Positions 46,332 to 54,433 of a DNA stretch of 64,000 bases are shown here, one piece after another. Position 1 is the stretch's first letter; every line of letters starts with the position of its first letter. Both the position numbers and the translations under genes were made by a program. The notes beneath the pieces are model-generated. The model made no database searches, was not told where the DNA came from, and worked only from the letters and a program-made list of their open reading frames with translations. Source of the stretch: Ostreococcus lucimarinus CCE9901 (lineage: Eukaryota; Chlorophyta; Mamiellophyceae; Mamiellales; Bathycoccaceae); contig NC_009363.1 of the NCBI RefSeq assembly GCF_000092065.1, positions 558,001-622,000 on the forward strand, in the 5' to 3' direction.

Positions 46332-46844
46332 ATGGCGATCTCCGAGCTCGCGCGCAAGGTGTTCCTGACGTACTTCGTCACCCACATCCCCGCCACGATG
46401 CTCATCGACGCGCAGGTGGTGTTGCCGCCGCGCGTCGTCCCGACGTTTGCGCGAAACGCCCTGCGTTGGCACATCTCCACGAATAACGACGTCTTGATGG
46501 CGCACCAGCCCGCGTGGTTGCGGAGTTTGGTGATGTGTGAGCTCGTGTTCCAACTGCCGTTCTTCTTCGTCGCGATATCGGCGCTGCGTCGAAGAGATGA
46601 GGGCGCGAAGGGGTGGTTGTTGGCGTACGGCGCGCACACGGCGACGACGCTCGCGCCGATTTTGCAATACATTTGGGAGAGCGACGCGATCGCGAGCGAG
46701 CTCGAGCGATGGAAGTTGATTGGGGTGTATTCGCCGTATCTCGTCGTACCGCTGTGGATCGTGTCGTGCACGATCGGAGAGGGGAAGATTTTCGTCGACG
46801 CGAAGACGGCGAGGAGCGCGTCTTCGAGGCGGAAGCGGGCGTAG
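46332..46844 (+). CDS. TMEM97/EXPERA-domain membrane protein
   Basis: 170 residues with four hydrophobic segments (around 10-30, 67-84, 95-110, 130-150). The EXPERA features are the PATMLIDAQVVLPP start, LVMCELVFQLPFFFVAI, LLAYGAHTATTLAPI, and SPYLVVPLWIV with the buried acid residues of sigma-2/TMEM97 (Asp26, Glu70). TMEM97 acts in ER sterol handling. The C-terminus is Lys/Arg-rich (ASSRRKRA), possibly an ER retention signal. Alternative: an EBP-like sterol isomerase, but the short length and the four-helix form fit TMEM97 better. Confidence 0.85.
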   Translation: MAISELARKVFLTYFVTHIPATMLIDAQVVLPPRVVPTFARNALRWHISTNNDVLMAHQPAWLRSLVMCELVFQLPFFFVAISALRRRDEGAKGWLLAYGAHTATTLAPILQYIWESDAIASELERWKLIGVYSPYLVVPLWIVSCTIGEGKIFVDAKTARSASSRRKRA

Positions 46845-46953
46845 GTCGCGGTGAGTTGACGGTCACTTTTAGTATTGAAAATGATCAAAACTGCCGAGTG
46901 GTGTTGGTCACTCGTCATGAGGAAAACTGTTCTTCGTTCGAAACGAGACGTCC

Positions 46954-48423
46954 CTAGTTCGGGACGTTGTGGATCACCTTGCCGGCGTCGATGGAGATGA
47001 TGTTCGCGGGCGCGTTGGCGGCGCGAACGAAGCCACCGCTGTCTCTGCAAGGAAGGTCACAGCCCCAGAGATTGCCGTTGCCGTCGAGAAGCCAGAGCGC
47101 GGTGGCGCCGACGGTGATTTGACTGATCGTTGCGGTCGAGAGCGCACTCGGAATGGAGATTGTGGACCAGTCGCCGGTCATGTCCGAGGCTTTTCGTTTC
47201 AGCGTCCTTCCATCTTGGTATACGACGAACGCGTCCGAATCGCCGACTTCGACCTGCTTGACGGTTTTTACGTGTTGACGAACCCATCCGCCATTAGGCA
47301 GTTCCGCGCTCCACATATTGTGTTGCTTGTTCATGTGAAAGTGGTGCGTGCGACCGATGGTCACTTGGACACCTTTTCCGCCGCCGTCATCGGCGAAACC
47401 CCAATCGCCCGAGCCGTCGACGGGACGACTCCACATGTATCCGCCGGAGGTGTGTATACTCGTGTCCGTGACTCCGATGAGCGCATCGTAGCCCGCGTCA
47501 AAGTCAACCATGGTGCCTTGGGCGACGCCGTTGGCTACGGGATTGTTGGTTGCCGTATTCCAGTTATCGCGAGAGAACTGATTGAGGTCGGCGTTACGCG
47601 TCCAGGCGAGAGTTCCAGTCACGGTATTTAAACCCCACGTGTTGAACTCTCCCGAACTCACCGAGGTAAAGTGACCTTTGTAGTTACGCCAGACATCAGT
47701 TTTCGCCACCGATTCTTCGATTCCCCAGACGTTGTCCGCGTCGCCGGTCGCCGGACCGGTGCACGCGATGAGCTTCACCGTCAGCGGGCACCGCTCGAGA
47801 CATCCAGCCCACGTCGTCTCGAATCGACGCACGCCGTCGACGAGCCGCATGCTCGACCTTTTCGGAATCACGCGATTTCTGTACGCGCCCCCGCCCGCGG
47901 GGACGTTTGCCAGGCACGTCGCGTTCGCGAGTTCGCCCGTCGCCGGAAACCGCTTGTTGTGCCCCAGTTCGAAGATGGTCTCGCCTCGCGCGTTCACCAG
48001 CCCGAACCCGATCTCCTCTCCCGCGCGCACGCGCGCTCGGCCGACGTATATCGTCGACCATCCGCTCTGCGTCAGCTCGACCCCGCCCGCGCGTCGGCTC
48101 GCGCCGCCGAACTCTTCAATCGGATCGTCCCCTCGTCGCAGCAACCGCACGCTCGCGATGTCGGACGCGTAGAAGTCCTCTATCGGCGAGCGATCGACGA
48201 CGTCGAGCTCGATGCACCCGACGTCGACCTGAAACTGCACCTCGAACGGCGCGCCGGCGCCCTCGCGAGACGCGCGCCCGCGCGCGACGATCGACGCGAC
48301 CGCGACGGCGACGACGGCGACGGACGCGATCGTCGCGCGGCGTCGGCGGTGACGCGCGACGTCGAGCTCGTTCGCCGCGCGGAGCAGCGCCGTGGACTCC
48401 GTCGCGTCGCGCGCGGGCGCCAT
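46954..48423 (-). CDS. Type II membrane protein with tectonin-like repeats
   Basis: 489 residues. One hydrophobic segment at about 30-47 (ATIASVAVVAVAVASIV) follows a basic, cytosolic N-terminus, so the C-terminal 440 residues would be lumenal or extracellular. Residues about 60-185 have a beta-sandwich look, with IFELGHNKRFPATGE and GAYRNRVI that recall CBM20 starch-binding domains (inference). Residues 225-489 carry five or so weak repeats of the tectonin/beta-propeller type: WGIEESVAKTDVWRNYKGHF, TSVSSGEFNTWGLNTVTG, ITVGATALWLLDGNGNLWGCDLPC. Tectonins bind sugars or LPS. Cell-surface recognition is a plausible but unproven role. Confidence 0.65.
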   Translation of the reverse strand: MAPARDATESTALLRAANELDVARHRRRRATIASVAVVAVAVASIVARGRASREGAGAPFEVQFQVDVGCIELDVVDRSPIEDFYASDIASVRLLRRGDDPIEEFGGASRRAGGVELTQSGWSTIYVGRARVRAGEEIGFGLVNARGETIFELGHNKRFPATGELANATCLANVPAGGGAYRNRVIPKRSSMRLVDGVRRFETTWAGCLERCPLTVKLIACTGPATGDADNVWGIEESVAKTDVWRNYKGHFTSVSSGEFNTWGLNTVTGTLAWTRNADLNQFSRDNWNTATNNPVANGVAQGTMVDFDAGYDALIGVTDTSIHTSGGYMWSRPVDGSGDWGFADDGGGKGVQVTIGRTHHFHMNKQHNMWSAELPNGGWVRQHVKTVKQVEVGDSDAFVVYQDGRTLKRKASDMTGDWSTISIPSALSTATISQITVGATALWLLDGNGNLWGCDLPCRDSGGFVRAANAPANIISIDAGKVIHNVPN

Positions 48424-48567
48424 GACGCGTCGGAATGTGCGGAGTGGGGTGCCATGAATGACGCGTCGTCGGAATGGGGTGTTACAACGGTTGGCGGAGC
48501 CCTGACTGACCCGGCGCGGCGCGCGGAGGATTTCGATCGATCGCGCGCGCGACGATCGAACGATGGG

Positions 48568-49908
48568 CTACGCGCGAACGGCCTGTTGAACGAATGATTT
48601 CGACGCGCTCGCCACGATGAAGACGTCGGCGCGCTCGAGCGAAGCGCCGACGATTTCGCGGGGCGAAAACGACGCGGCGGCGCGCTCGAGCGCGACTCGC
48701 GCGGGCGCGAGCATGCCCGGGACGAAAGAATAAAGCGCCGGCTCGTCTGCGCAAAGAAACACGAGGCGTGATCTACCGTCCAGGTCGTCGTCTTCGAACC
48801 ACCTGAAGTCGATGATTGGTTTTCTGTGAACGAAGACGGCGAGCGGAGCTCCGTCGTCGGCGTCGTTCCCGGACGCCGGCCATAGAAATAAAACCTTGTC
48901 GTTGTGGCTCGCGCACAGAGTCGCGAGCATCGTCTTACACGAACTCAGCGCCAGTCGCACGCCCGCTCGTTCGATACCTCGCGCGTCGCACGCCAAAGTT
49001 TTCTGTTCAAACCGCGCGACTTTTTCGTATCCGTCTCCGCGCTGAGACTCGCGGAAAATTCTCGTCGATGCCGTCGCGTCGCACGTCAGCGGGTGCGTGA
49101 GCGCGCGCGTGATCCGCCAAGTCAATTCATCGATCCATAAAAGGGCCTCGTTCGACACGCACGTGACGATGAGACGTCCATCCTTCGCCCGAACGCTCGG
49201 CGCCGACGCGCCTCGAATCGTCGCTCGCCGGAGGCCTTCGGCCGAAAAAATCTCCAGCGCCGGTCGCGCCTCCACCGCGCACGAATCGTCATAAATTAGA
49301 ATCTCCTGCCCCCCTGCGCCGCCAAACTCGATCATCTGCGCATCGAAGCCCGGAGGCAAGCGAAACGAGATCGCGCCTTCGTACGGCGCCGTCGCCGAGA
49401 ACACCTCCACGCGTTCGCGCGCTTCGTCGTCGCGCGTCACGAACGCCATCCACCGTCCATCTCGCGACCGCGCGTGCGCGCTAAATCTGGAGCTACTCTT
49501 CCTCGCGTGCGCGATTCGAACGAAGTCGAATCCGTCTCGGTCGTCGAGCATCGTCGTCGACGCGTCGCCGTCGCCGGCGAACGCGAGCGCGCCGTCGCCC
49601 GCGCGGAACGCCCGCGAGCACGCCCCGATGCCGCGCGCGACGCGCTCGAGCGTCAACCCGCGGTCGTCGACGGTGACGACGCACGCGGTGCCGTCGTCGA
49701 GGACCACCGCGCAGACGTCGCGCGTCGCGTGCCAAGCGACAGACGCGATTGTGCTTTCAAACTGTATCGCCTTCCCGACGCGTTCGTCGACGCGCGCGGC
49801 GCGCCGGAGCGTCAGATGGACGCCATCGCGCACGAGCGCGCGCGTGCGGTCGGGGCTGAGCGCGACGGAGCCGCGAAGATCGCGGTCGTCGAGCGCGAGG
49901 GCGGGCAT
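48568..49908 (-). CDS. WRAP73: WRAP73/WDR8 WD-repeat spindle anchoring protein
   Basis: 446 residues. WD-type blades include ALSPDRTRALVRDG, WHATRDVCAVVLDDGTACV, RSRDGRWMAFVTRDD, and near the C-terminus LATLCASHNDKVLFLWPASG and PIIDFRWFEDDDLDGRSRLVFLCADEPALYSFVPG, which match the last blades of WRAP73 well. WRAP73 with SSX2IP/Msd1 anchors minus ends of microtubules at spindle poles and centriolar satellites. The start is the Met at MPALALDDRDL; a longer frame upstream to 50031 abuts the next gene. The partner SSX2IP is not in this window. Confidence 0.75.
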   Translation of the reverse strand: MPALALDDRDLRGSVALSPDRTRALVRDGVHLTLRRAARVDERVGKAIQFESTIASVAWHATRDVCAVVLDDGTACVVTVDDRGLTLERVARGIGACSRAFRAGDGALAFAGDGDASTTMLDDRDGFDFVRIAHARKSSSRFSAHARSRDGRWMAFVTRDDEARERVEVFSATAPYEGAISFRLPPGFDAQMIEFGGAGGQEILIYDDSCAVEARPALEIFSAEGLRRATIRGASAPSVRAKDGRLIVTCVSNEALLWIDELTWRITRALTHPLTCDATASTRIFRESQRGDGYEKVARFEQKTLACDARGIERAGVRLALSSCKTMLATLCASHNDKVLFLWPASGNDADDGAPLAVFVHRKPIIDFRWFEDDDLDGRSRLVFLCADEPALYSFVPGMLAPARVALERAAASFSPREIVGASLERADVFIVASASKSFVQQAVRA

Positions 49909-50031
49909 GCTGTGCGGCTGGCGCCGGCGCGCGTCGCGCCGGCAGTCGGTGGCGCGGTCTATCTCTCGCATAAAACTACGGCGCGGCGCCGCGCGGGAGC
50001 TATGTCTAATAACACTGGCTGCGTCGATCAC

Positions 50032-51078
50032 TCAGACGTTGCCGTCGGCCTGGACGCCGTCGTAGGAGACTCTGTACGCCGGGAATTGGCTGGCGTCGAT
50101 GACGCCGCAACCGATGTCTCGCACAGTGACGTTCAAGCGACCGTTGAGCATTTTCCCACGCAAGTGACCGGGCATCGATCCCGGGTACACGTTTAACACG
50201 CTGTGCACGATCATGCGCGAAGGGCCGCCGAAGAGCAAGACGTCGCCCGAGTTCAGGCGCACGACTTTGTGCTCGGGATCGTCAAACGAATATTTGTACC
50301 CAAAGTCGCCGCTCAGCCCTACGGAGAAACTCACGATGGGCGGACCCGTGCGCGATTTTACGAGCTTTGGATCTTCACTATCTTTGTGCCACTTGAACTC
50401 GGCGCCGTCTTTGTAAAAGTTTACCAGGCACGTCGTCGGGTTCATGTTTGTCGGCATCTCGGCGTCCGCGGCGCACGCCGCCGCCACCGCGTCCTCGCAC
50501 ATCTGCGTCAAAATCCCGTCTGGAAACGCATCGGGTTCGAGGATCATCCGCCCACGACTACCTTGATTCAGCTTGAACGTCCCATCTCCCATCTTCGCGA
50601 AGAAACCTTGCCCGCGCGCGGCGTCGTCGGATCCTGATTCGCCGAGCGCGAACGATTCGCTCGCCAACCACATTTGCGCCTCCACGCTCAAAAACTTCCT
50701 CAAGCACACCAATCCTGGTCCGAGACGCTCCGTCTTAAATCCGTGCGGCTTTTTCTCTCGTTCACGCGTCGATTTCACCGCCGCGTCGTCGTCTAAATCC
50801 CGTCCGACGCACTCTCGCAGCCGCCTCCGGTCCAACGCCGACGGCGTCGTCGCGATCACCTCTCGCGCCGTCGCCCTCGTCACCCCCCCCGTCCGCGCGC
50901 ACTCCACCAATACTTTCGCGAACTCCGACGTCGTCACCTCCCGGCGCTGAAACGCCCGCGCGTGCGCGCGCAGCGCGTCGTACGCTTTCTTCGCCAGCTG
51001 TCCCCGCAACGCCTTCGCGAGCTTCTGACACCGCCCTCTGGCGCCTTCGCCGCCCGTCGCGTCTCGCGCGTCGTCCAT
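50032..51078 (-). CDS. AlkB-type Fe(II)/2-oxoglutarate dioxygenase
   Basis: 348 residues. Metal ligands are H231 and D233 (WHKDSEDP) and H292 (MIVHSVL). The 2-oxoglutarate site is RLNVTVR (R314 to R320). The fold pattern CLVNFYKDG, ending GRLNVTVRDIG, matches the AlkB/ALKBH family, which removes alkyl groups from DNA or RNA bases. The N-terminal 105 residues form a helical module (KKAYDALRAHARAFQRREVTTSEFAKVLVECA) not found in E. coli AlkB. No transit peptide is obvious. The substrate (DNA repair versus RNA demethylation) cannot be settled. The stop directly abuts a long upstream extension of WRAP73. Confidence 0.9.
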   Translation of the reverse strand: MDDARDATGGEGARGRCQKLAKALRGQLAKKAYDALRAHARAFQRREVTTSEFAKVLVECARTGGVTRATAREVIATTPSALDRRRLRECVGRDLDDDAAVKSTREREKKPHGFKTERLGPGLVCLRKFLSVEAQMWLASESFALGESGSDDAARGQGFFAKMGDGTFKLNQGSRGRMILEPDAFPDGILTQMCEDAVAAACAADAEMPTNMNPTTCLVNFYKDGAEFKWHKDSEDPKLVKSRTGPPIVSFSVGLSGDFGYKYSFDDPEHKVVRLNSGDVLLFGGPSRMIVHSVLNVYPGSMPGHLRGKMLNGRLNVTVRDIGCGVIDASQFPAYRVSYDGVQADGNV

Positions 51079-51183
51079 CGCGGTGTCGTCCGCGCCTCGA
51101 CCGCGCGCGCGTCGACGCTCGACGCCCGCGCGCGCCGCTCTGTCGCCATTCGTCGACGCATCGCGTCGCGTCGCCGCATCGTC

Positions 51184-51882
51184 ATGACGGACGCGCGTCG
51201 CTACGACCGCGCGAACGACCCGTACTACGTCGTGCGCGACGAGATCGCGCGCCACGTCGACGACCTCGCGCGCCGCGCGCGGAGCGGCGCCGCGAGCGCG
51301 ACGGTAAGCGCGGCGCTCGAGCGAGACATCGAGAGCGCGCGCTGGGAGCTCGACGAACTCGACCGCGCGATCGCGGTCGCGGAGCGCGAGAGCGCGCGGT
51401 ACAAGCTCGACGCGCGCGAGATCGACGAAAGGAAACGGTGGAGCGCGCGGGCGCGCGAGGCGGTGGACGAAGCGATGGCGACGACGCGCGCGAGGGCTCG
51501 AGCGGGACGCGCGAACGGGGACGGCGACGGCGACGCGAACGGGACGACGACGCGAACGGCGGGAGACGCGGGCGTCGGTGAGGCGGGATTCGACGATCAT
51601 CAACAGTTGCTCGTGCGAAGGCAAGACGAGGATCTGGACGACATATCGGCGAGCATAACGCGCATCGGACAAGTCGGTTTGACCATCGGCGAGGAGCTCG
51701 CGTCGCAGTCGAAAATGTTGGAGGACTTGGACGAAGACGTCGACGGCGTCAACGCGAGGTTGGCGGCGGCGGAGCGAAAGATGCGAGATGTTTTGAAAAA
51801 GGTCGGTCTGCGCGGACAGCTTTGCGTGATTTTCTTCTTGACCGTCGTGTTGTTCGTCTTGTTCGCGATCGCGTTTCAGTGA
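51184..51882 (+). CDS. SYP6: SYP6/syntaxin-6-type Qc-SNARE
   Basis: 232 residues. It begins with a syntaxin-6 N-terminal three-helix domain (DPYYVVRDEI, then SARWELDELDRAIAVAERE). A SNARE motif covers about 143-202, with the central Q-layer region LTIGEELASQSKMLEDLDEDVD, then a C-terminal membrane anchor (LCVIFFLTVVLFVLFAIAF). SYP6/syntaxin 6 works in trans-Golgi and endosome fusion with SYP4 and VTI1. Its gene is divergent to the AlkB gene with 105 bp between starts. A Gly/Asp/Asn-rich linker (residues about 111-128) precedes the SNARE motif. Confidence 0.95.
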   Translation: MTDARRYDRANDPYYVVRDEIARHVDDLARRARSGAASATVSAALERDIESARWELDELDRAIAVAERESARYKLDAREIDERKRWSARAREAVDEAMATTRARARAGRANGDGDGDANGTTTRTAGDAGVGEAGFDDHQQLLVRRQDEDLDDISASITRIGQVGLTIGEELASQSKMLEDLDEDVDGVNARLAAAERKMRDVLKKVGLRGQLCVIFFLTVVLFVLFAIAFQ

Positions 51883-52001
51883 CGCACGCGGCGTCGGCGC
51901 GTCGCGGTTCGCTAGTCTAATACTTGCAATATTGTACTGTACAAACACTTCCTTCGTCTTCGTCCTCTCTAATCGTCGCCGCGCGCGCTAACATCGTTTA
52001 T

Positions 52002-52784
52002 TTAATCGTCCCACGACAACACCTTGGTGGTGTCCCAACGCGCGACGCCGCTTCGCGTCACCGCGTCGTCCACCATGCGCTCGGCGTCCTCCAGCGCGAC
52101 GTCGACGATTTCGTATCCGAGCATCCCTCGCATCGTCCCTCGCACGCGTTCGAATATCTCATCGCGCTCGTACCCTCGATCGCGCAATCGCGTCACGAAA
52201 TCTCCGTGCGCGCGTCCGTTCCTGTACGCCGGCGCGCGTTCCGGCGTCTTCAGCGTCGCCGCCATCGCGTCCTCGTCGTAGTCGTACAGAAACGACGTGT
52301 GGTGCAAAAACCTTCCCCTCGTGATCGCCTGCGCGTTCCCTCCGAACTTTCGCGTCCCGAACGCGTAATCGTTCTCTCGCAGCGCGAACGTCCCGCACTT
52401 ATCGAACACCCGCGCGTACACCTCTCCCGTCGCCGCCATCACTCTTCGCGGGTGCGTCTCGCGTTCGCGCACCATCGCGTCGTCGCCCGCGTTCATCGTC
52501 ATCCCCACGAACAGCGTGTCGCCGTCGCACGCGATCGTCCCACCGCCCGTGAATCGTCGCACGAGTTTCACGTCGCGCCTTCGCGCCTCTCGCGCGTCGA
52601 CCAAGCGCTCGACCGCGCCGGAGACGCCCAACACGACGGCGCGTCGCGCCGCGCCGTCGAGCGTCGTGAGCCAATCCTCGCTCGCGCGGTGTCGCAGCAG
52701 CCCCTCCTCGAGTCGCAGGAACCGCGCGATGTCGACCGATCGCGCGTGGACGTGGTACAGCGCTCGCGACGCGCCGCGCGCCAT
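52002..52784 (-). CDS. Lipoate-protein ligase A family enzyme
   Basis: 260 residues. The BPL/LplA catalytic fold shows RRFTGGGTIACDGDTLFVGMTM, then RENDYAFGTRKFGGNAQAITRGRFLHHTSFLYDYDEDAM with the conserved Lys of the KxGGNAQ motif that binds lipoyl-AMP, and LKTPERAPAYRNGRAHGDFV. LplA attaches lipoate (or octanoate) to the E2/H proteins of mitochondrial and plastid complexes. The N-terminus has no clear transit peptide but is basic (ARGASRALYHVHARSVDIA). It could be the lipoyl amidotransferase-like LplA of plants. The Met at 52784 is the first ATG, 83 bp from the divergent neighbour's start. Confidence 0.9.
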   Translation of the reverse strand: MARGASRALYHVHARSVDIARFLRLEEGLLRHRASEDWLTTLDGAARRAVVLGVSGAVERLVDAREARRRDVKLVRRFTGGGTIACDGDTLFVGMTMNAGDDAMVRERETHPRRVMAATGEVYARVFDKCGTFALRENDYAFGTRKFGGNAQAITRGRFLHHTSFLYDYDEDAMAATLKTPERAPAYRNGRAHGDFVTRLRDRGYERDEIFERVRGTMRGMLGYEIVDVALEDAERMVDDAVTRSGVARWDTTKVLSWDD

Positions 52785-52866
52785 GCGCGTCGCGCGTCGC
52801 GTCGCGATGTGTCGTCATCGGCGGCTCAGCCTTCGTCGGCGTTCGCCACTCATCGGCGCTTCGGCG

Positions 52867-53943
52867 ATGACGGACGTCGAGCTCAAGGCGTCGCGCGCGC
52901 TCGAGGCCGCGCGCGCGTTCCTCGCGCGCTCGCCCGCGAGCGCGCGCGCGCCGAGCGCGACGACGCGCGCGAGGAACGCGCTGAATGTGAATCTCGACGC
53001 GACGTTTTCCGCGGCGACGAGCGACGACGCGAGGACGGACGCGGACGCGGCGACGACGGGACGCGCGCCGGAGACGCCCGCGTCGGTGGCGTTGGAGCTG
53101 TCGAGCGAGAGCGACGACGACGACGACGCGGCGACGGGCGGCGACGACGCGCGGGAGAGAGGCGAGGAAGGGCGACGGGTGAGGCTCGAAGTGGACGAAG
53201 ACGAGGACGTCGACGACGGCGCGCGCGATGGTGGGGAATCGGACTCCGAGGGCGTGTTCGCGGTGGCGATCAAACGCGAGCGAGACGAGGCGGAGGCGGA
53301 GGCGGAGGCGGAGGCGGAGGCGGAGGCGGAGGCGGAGGCGGAGGCGGAAACCGGCGGCGAGGCGGAGGCGAACGCCGAGACCGCGGCGGCGTTGCGAGCG
53401 AATATCGACGCGTTGCGCGAAGAGTTGGAAGAGTCGAGATGGGCGCGCGAGGCGCTGGAGACGCGCGTGCAGGAGGCGGAGAAGATCGCCGCCGAGGCGC
53501 GCTCGAAGACAATCGAGAGCGCGTTGGATCCGCAAAACCAGTTGACGAACGAGCAAGTGGCCGCGCTCAGGGCGGAGATCGAACAAGTGGAGTATTTGAA
53601 ACGTTTACTCGCGCGCGCGGAGCAGATGCGTAACGTCGCGCGCGCGGAGACGAAACAGGCGCGCGACAAACACGAGAGCGATTTGGAAATCGTTCGCAAG
53701 GAAGTCGCCGTCATGGACGCCGAGATGGAAAATTTACGGCGGCGCGTGAAAAAGGACAAAGCGAAAATTGAGGCGATGGAACGCACGACCATCGAGGCCG
53801 CGGATGAATTCGCGACGCTGTACTCGCGACAAGAGAACACCAGACGTCTCCTCGGCGCGTGCATCGTCGCCATCCTCGCCCTCGTCGTGCGCCTCGGTCT
53901 ATCGGGGCAAACTTTCATGATGAAAAACATGTATCAGTACTGA
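52867..53943 (+). CDS. Tail-anchored coiled-coil protein of unknown function
   Basis: 358 residues. N-terminal Ala/Arg/Ser region, acidic stretch (DEDEDVDDGARDGG), ten Glu-Ala pairs from a 6-bp repeat, then a long coiled coil at about 180-325 (ALREELEESRWAREALETRVQEAEKIAAEARS). A membrane segment (LLGACIVAILALVVRLGL) lies about 15 residues from the C-terminus and is followed by FMMKNMYQY. That form suggests a tail anchor to ER, Golgi or mitochondria, as in golgins or tethering proteins. I recognise no family. The Met at 52867 follows the divergent promoter. TGTAA is at the 3' end. Confidence 0.7.
   Translation: MTDVELKASRALEAARAFLARSPASARAPSATTRARNALNVNLDATFSAATSDDARTDADAATTGRAPETPASVALELSSESDDDDDAATGGDDARERGEEGRRVRLEVDEDEDVDDGARDGGESDSEGVFAVAIKRERDEAEAEAEAEAEAEAEAEAEAETGGEAEANAETAAALRANIDALREELEESRWAREALETRVQEAEKIAAEARSKTIESALDPQNQLTNEQVAALRAEIEQVEYLKRLLARAEQMRNVARAETKQARDKHESDLEIVRKEVAVMDAEMENLRRRVKKDKAKIEAMERTTIEAADEFATLYSRQENTRRLLGACIVAILALVVRLGLSGQTFMMKNMYQY
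53287..53346 (+). repeat. Hexanucleotide repeat (GAGGCG)x10
   Basis: Ten perfect GAGGCG units in the coding region of the coiled-coil gene, coding (Glu-Ala)x10. It is the longest perfect microsatellite in the window and likely polymorphic. Confidence 0.97.
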
Positions 53944-53988
53944 TGTAAGAACATAAACGCGCGCTTCGTTCTAAACCCCCATCGGCGA

Positions 53989-54345
53989 TCATTTGCCGCG
54001 CTGACCCGCGACGCCGCCGTCGACGTCGTGTTTCCAGTCGAGAAGTCTCTGTAGCGCGTCGTCGCTCATCGAACGCGTCTCCGGGACGACGTATCGCAAA
54101 TGTTTGATTTCTTCCACGGCAGAATCATATCCGTGCTGCTTTGCGTGGACATCGCGCAGTTTTTTTGATATCTTGCGTAGTGACTCGAGGTCTTGTTCGT
54201 GCACGTACGCGGCCTCGGCGGCGCGGTCGCGAGCCTTCACCCAGTCTGTTGCGCCGACGCCGACTGTTTTCGAGTAACACCGCGCCGGCGCATCGCGAAC
54301 GAGCGCGCGCCGTGCGAACCGAGTCGTGATCGCCGTGAGTGACAT
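53989..54345 (-). CDS. Mitochondrial ATPase inhibitor IF1-like protein
   Basis: 118 residues. A mitochondrial presequence (LTAITTRFARRALVRDAPARCYS) with an Arg at -3 of a likely MPP cut is followed by GATDWVKARDRAAEAAYVHEQDLESLRKISKKLRDVHAK, a charged helix resembling the inhibitory core of IF1 (E/A-rich region ending EQLRxLRK). IF1 blocks reverse ATP hydrolysis by F1Fo-ATPase. The second half (EEIKHLRYVVPETRSMSDDALQRLLDWKHD) is not typical of IF1, so the assignment is moderate. Confidence 0.6.
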   Translation of the reverse strand: MSLTAITTRFARRALVRDAPARCYSKTVGVGATDWVKARDRAAEAAYVHEQDLESLRKISKKLRDVHAKQHGYDSAVEEIKHLRYVVPETRSMSDDALQRLLDWKHDVDGGVAGQRGK

Positions 54346-54433
54346 GCGTTTGCGTTTTTGAAGCGCGAGCGGTGTCGGCGCGAGGCGAGGTGTGCGGCGC
54401 GCGAATAATTGAAAACAACGAGATGGGATTAAA

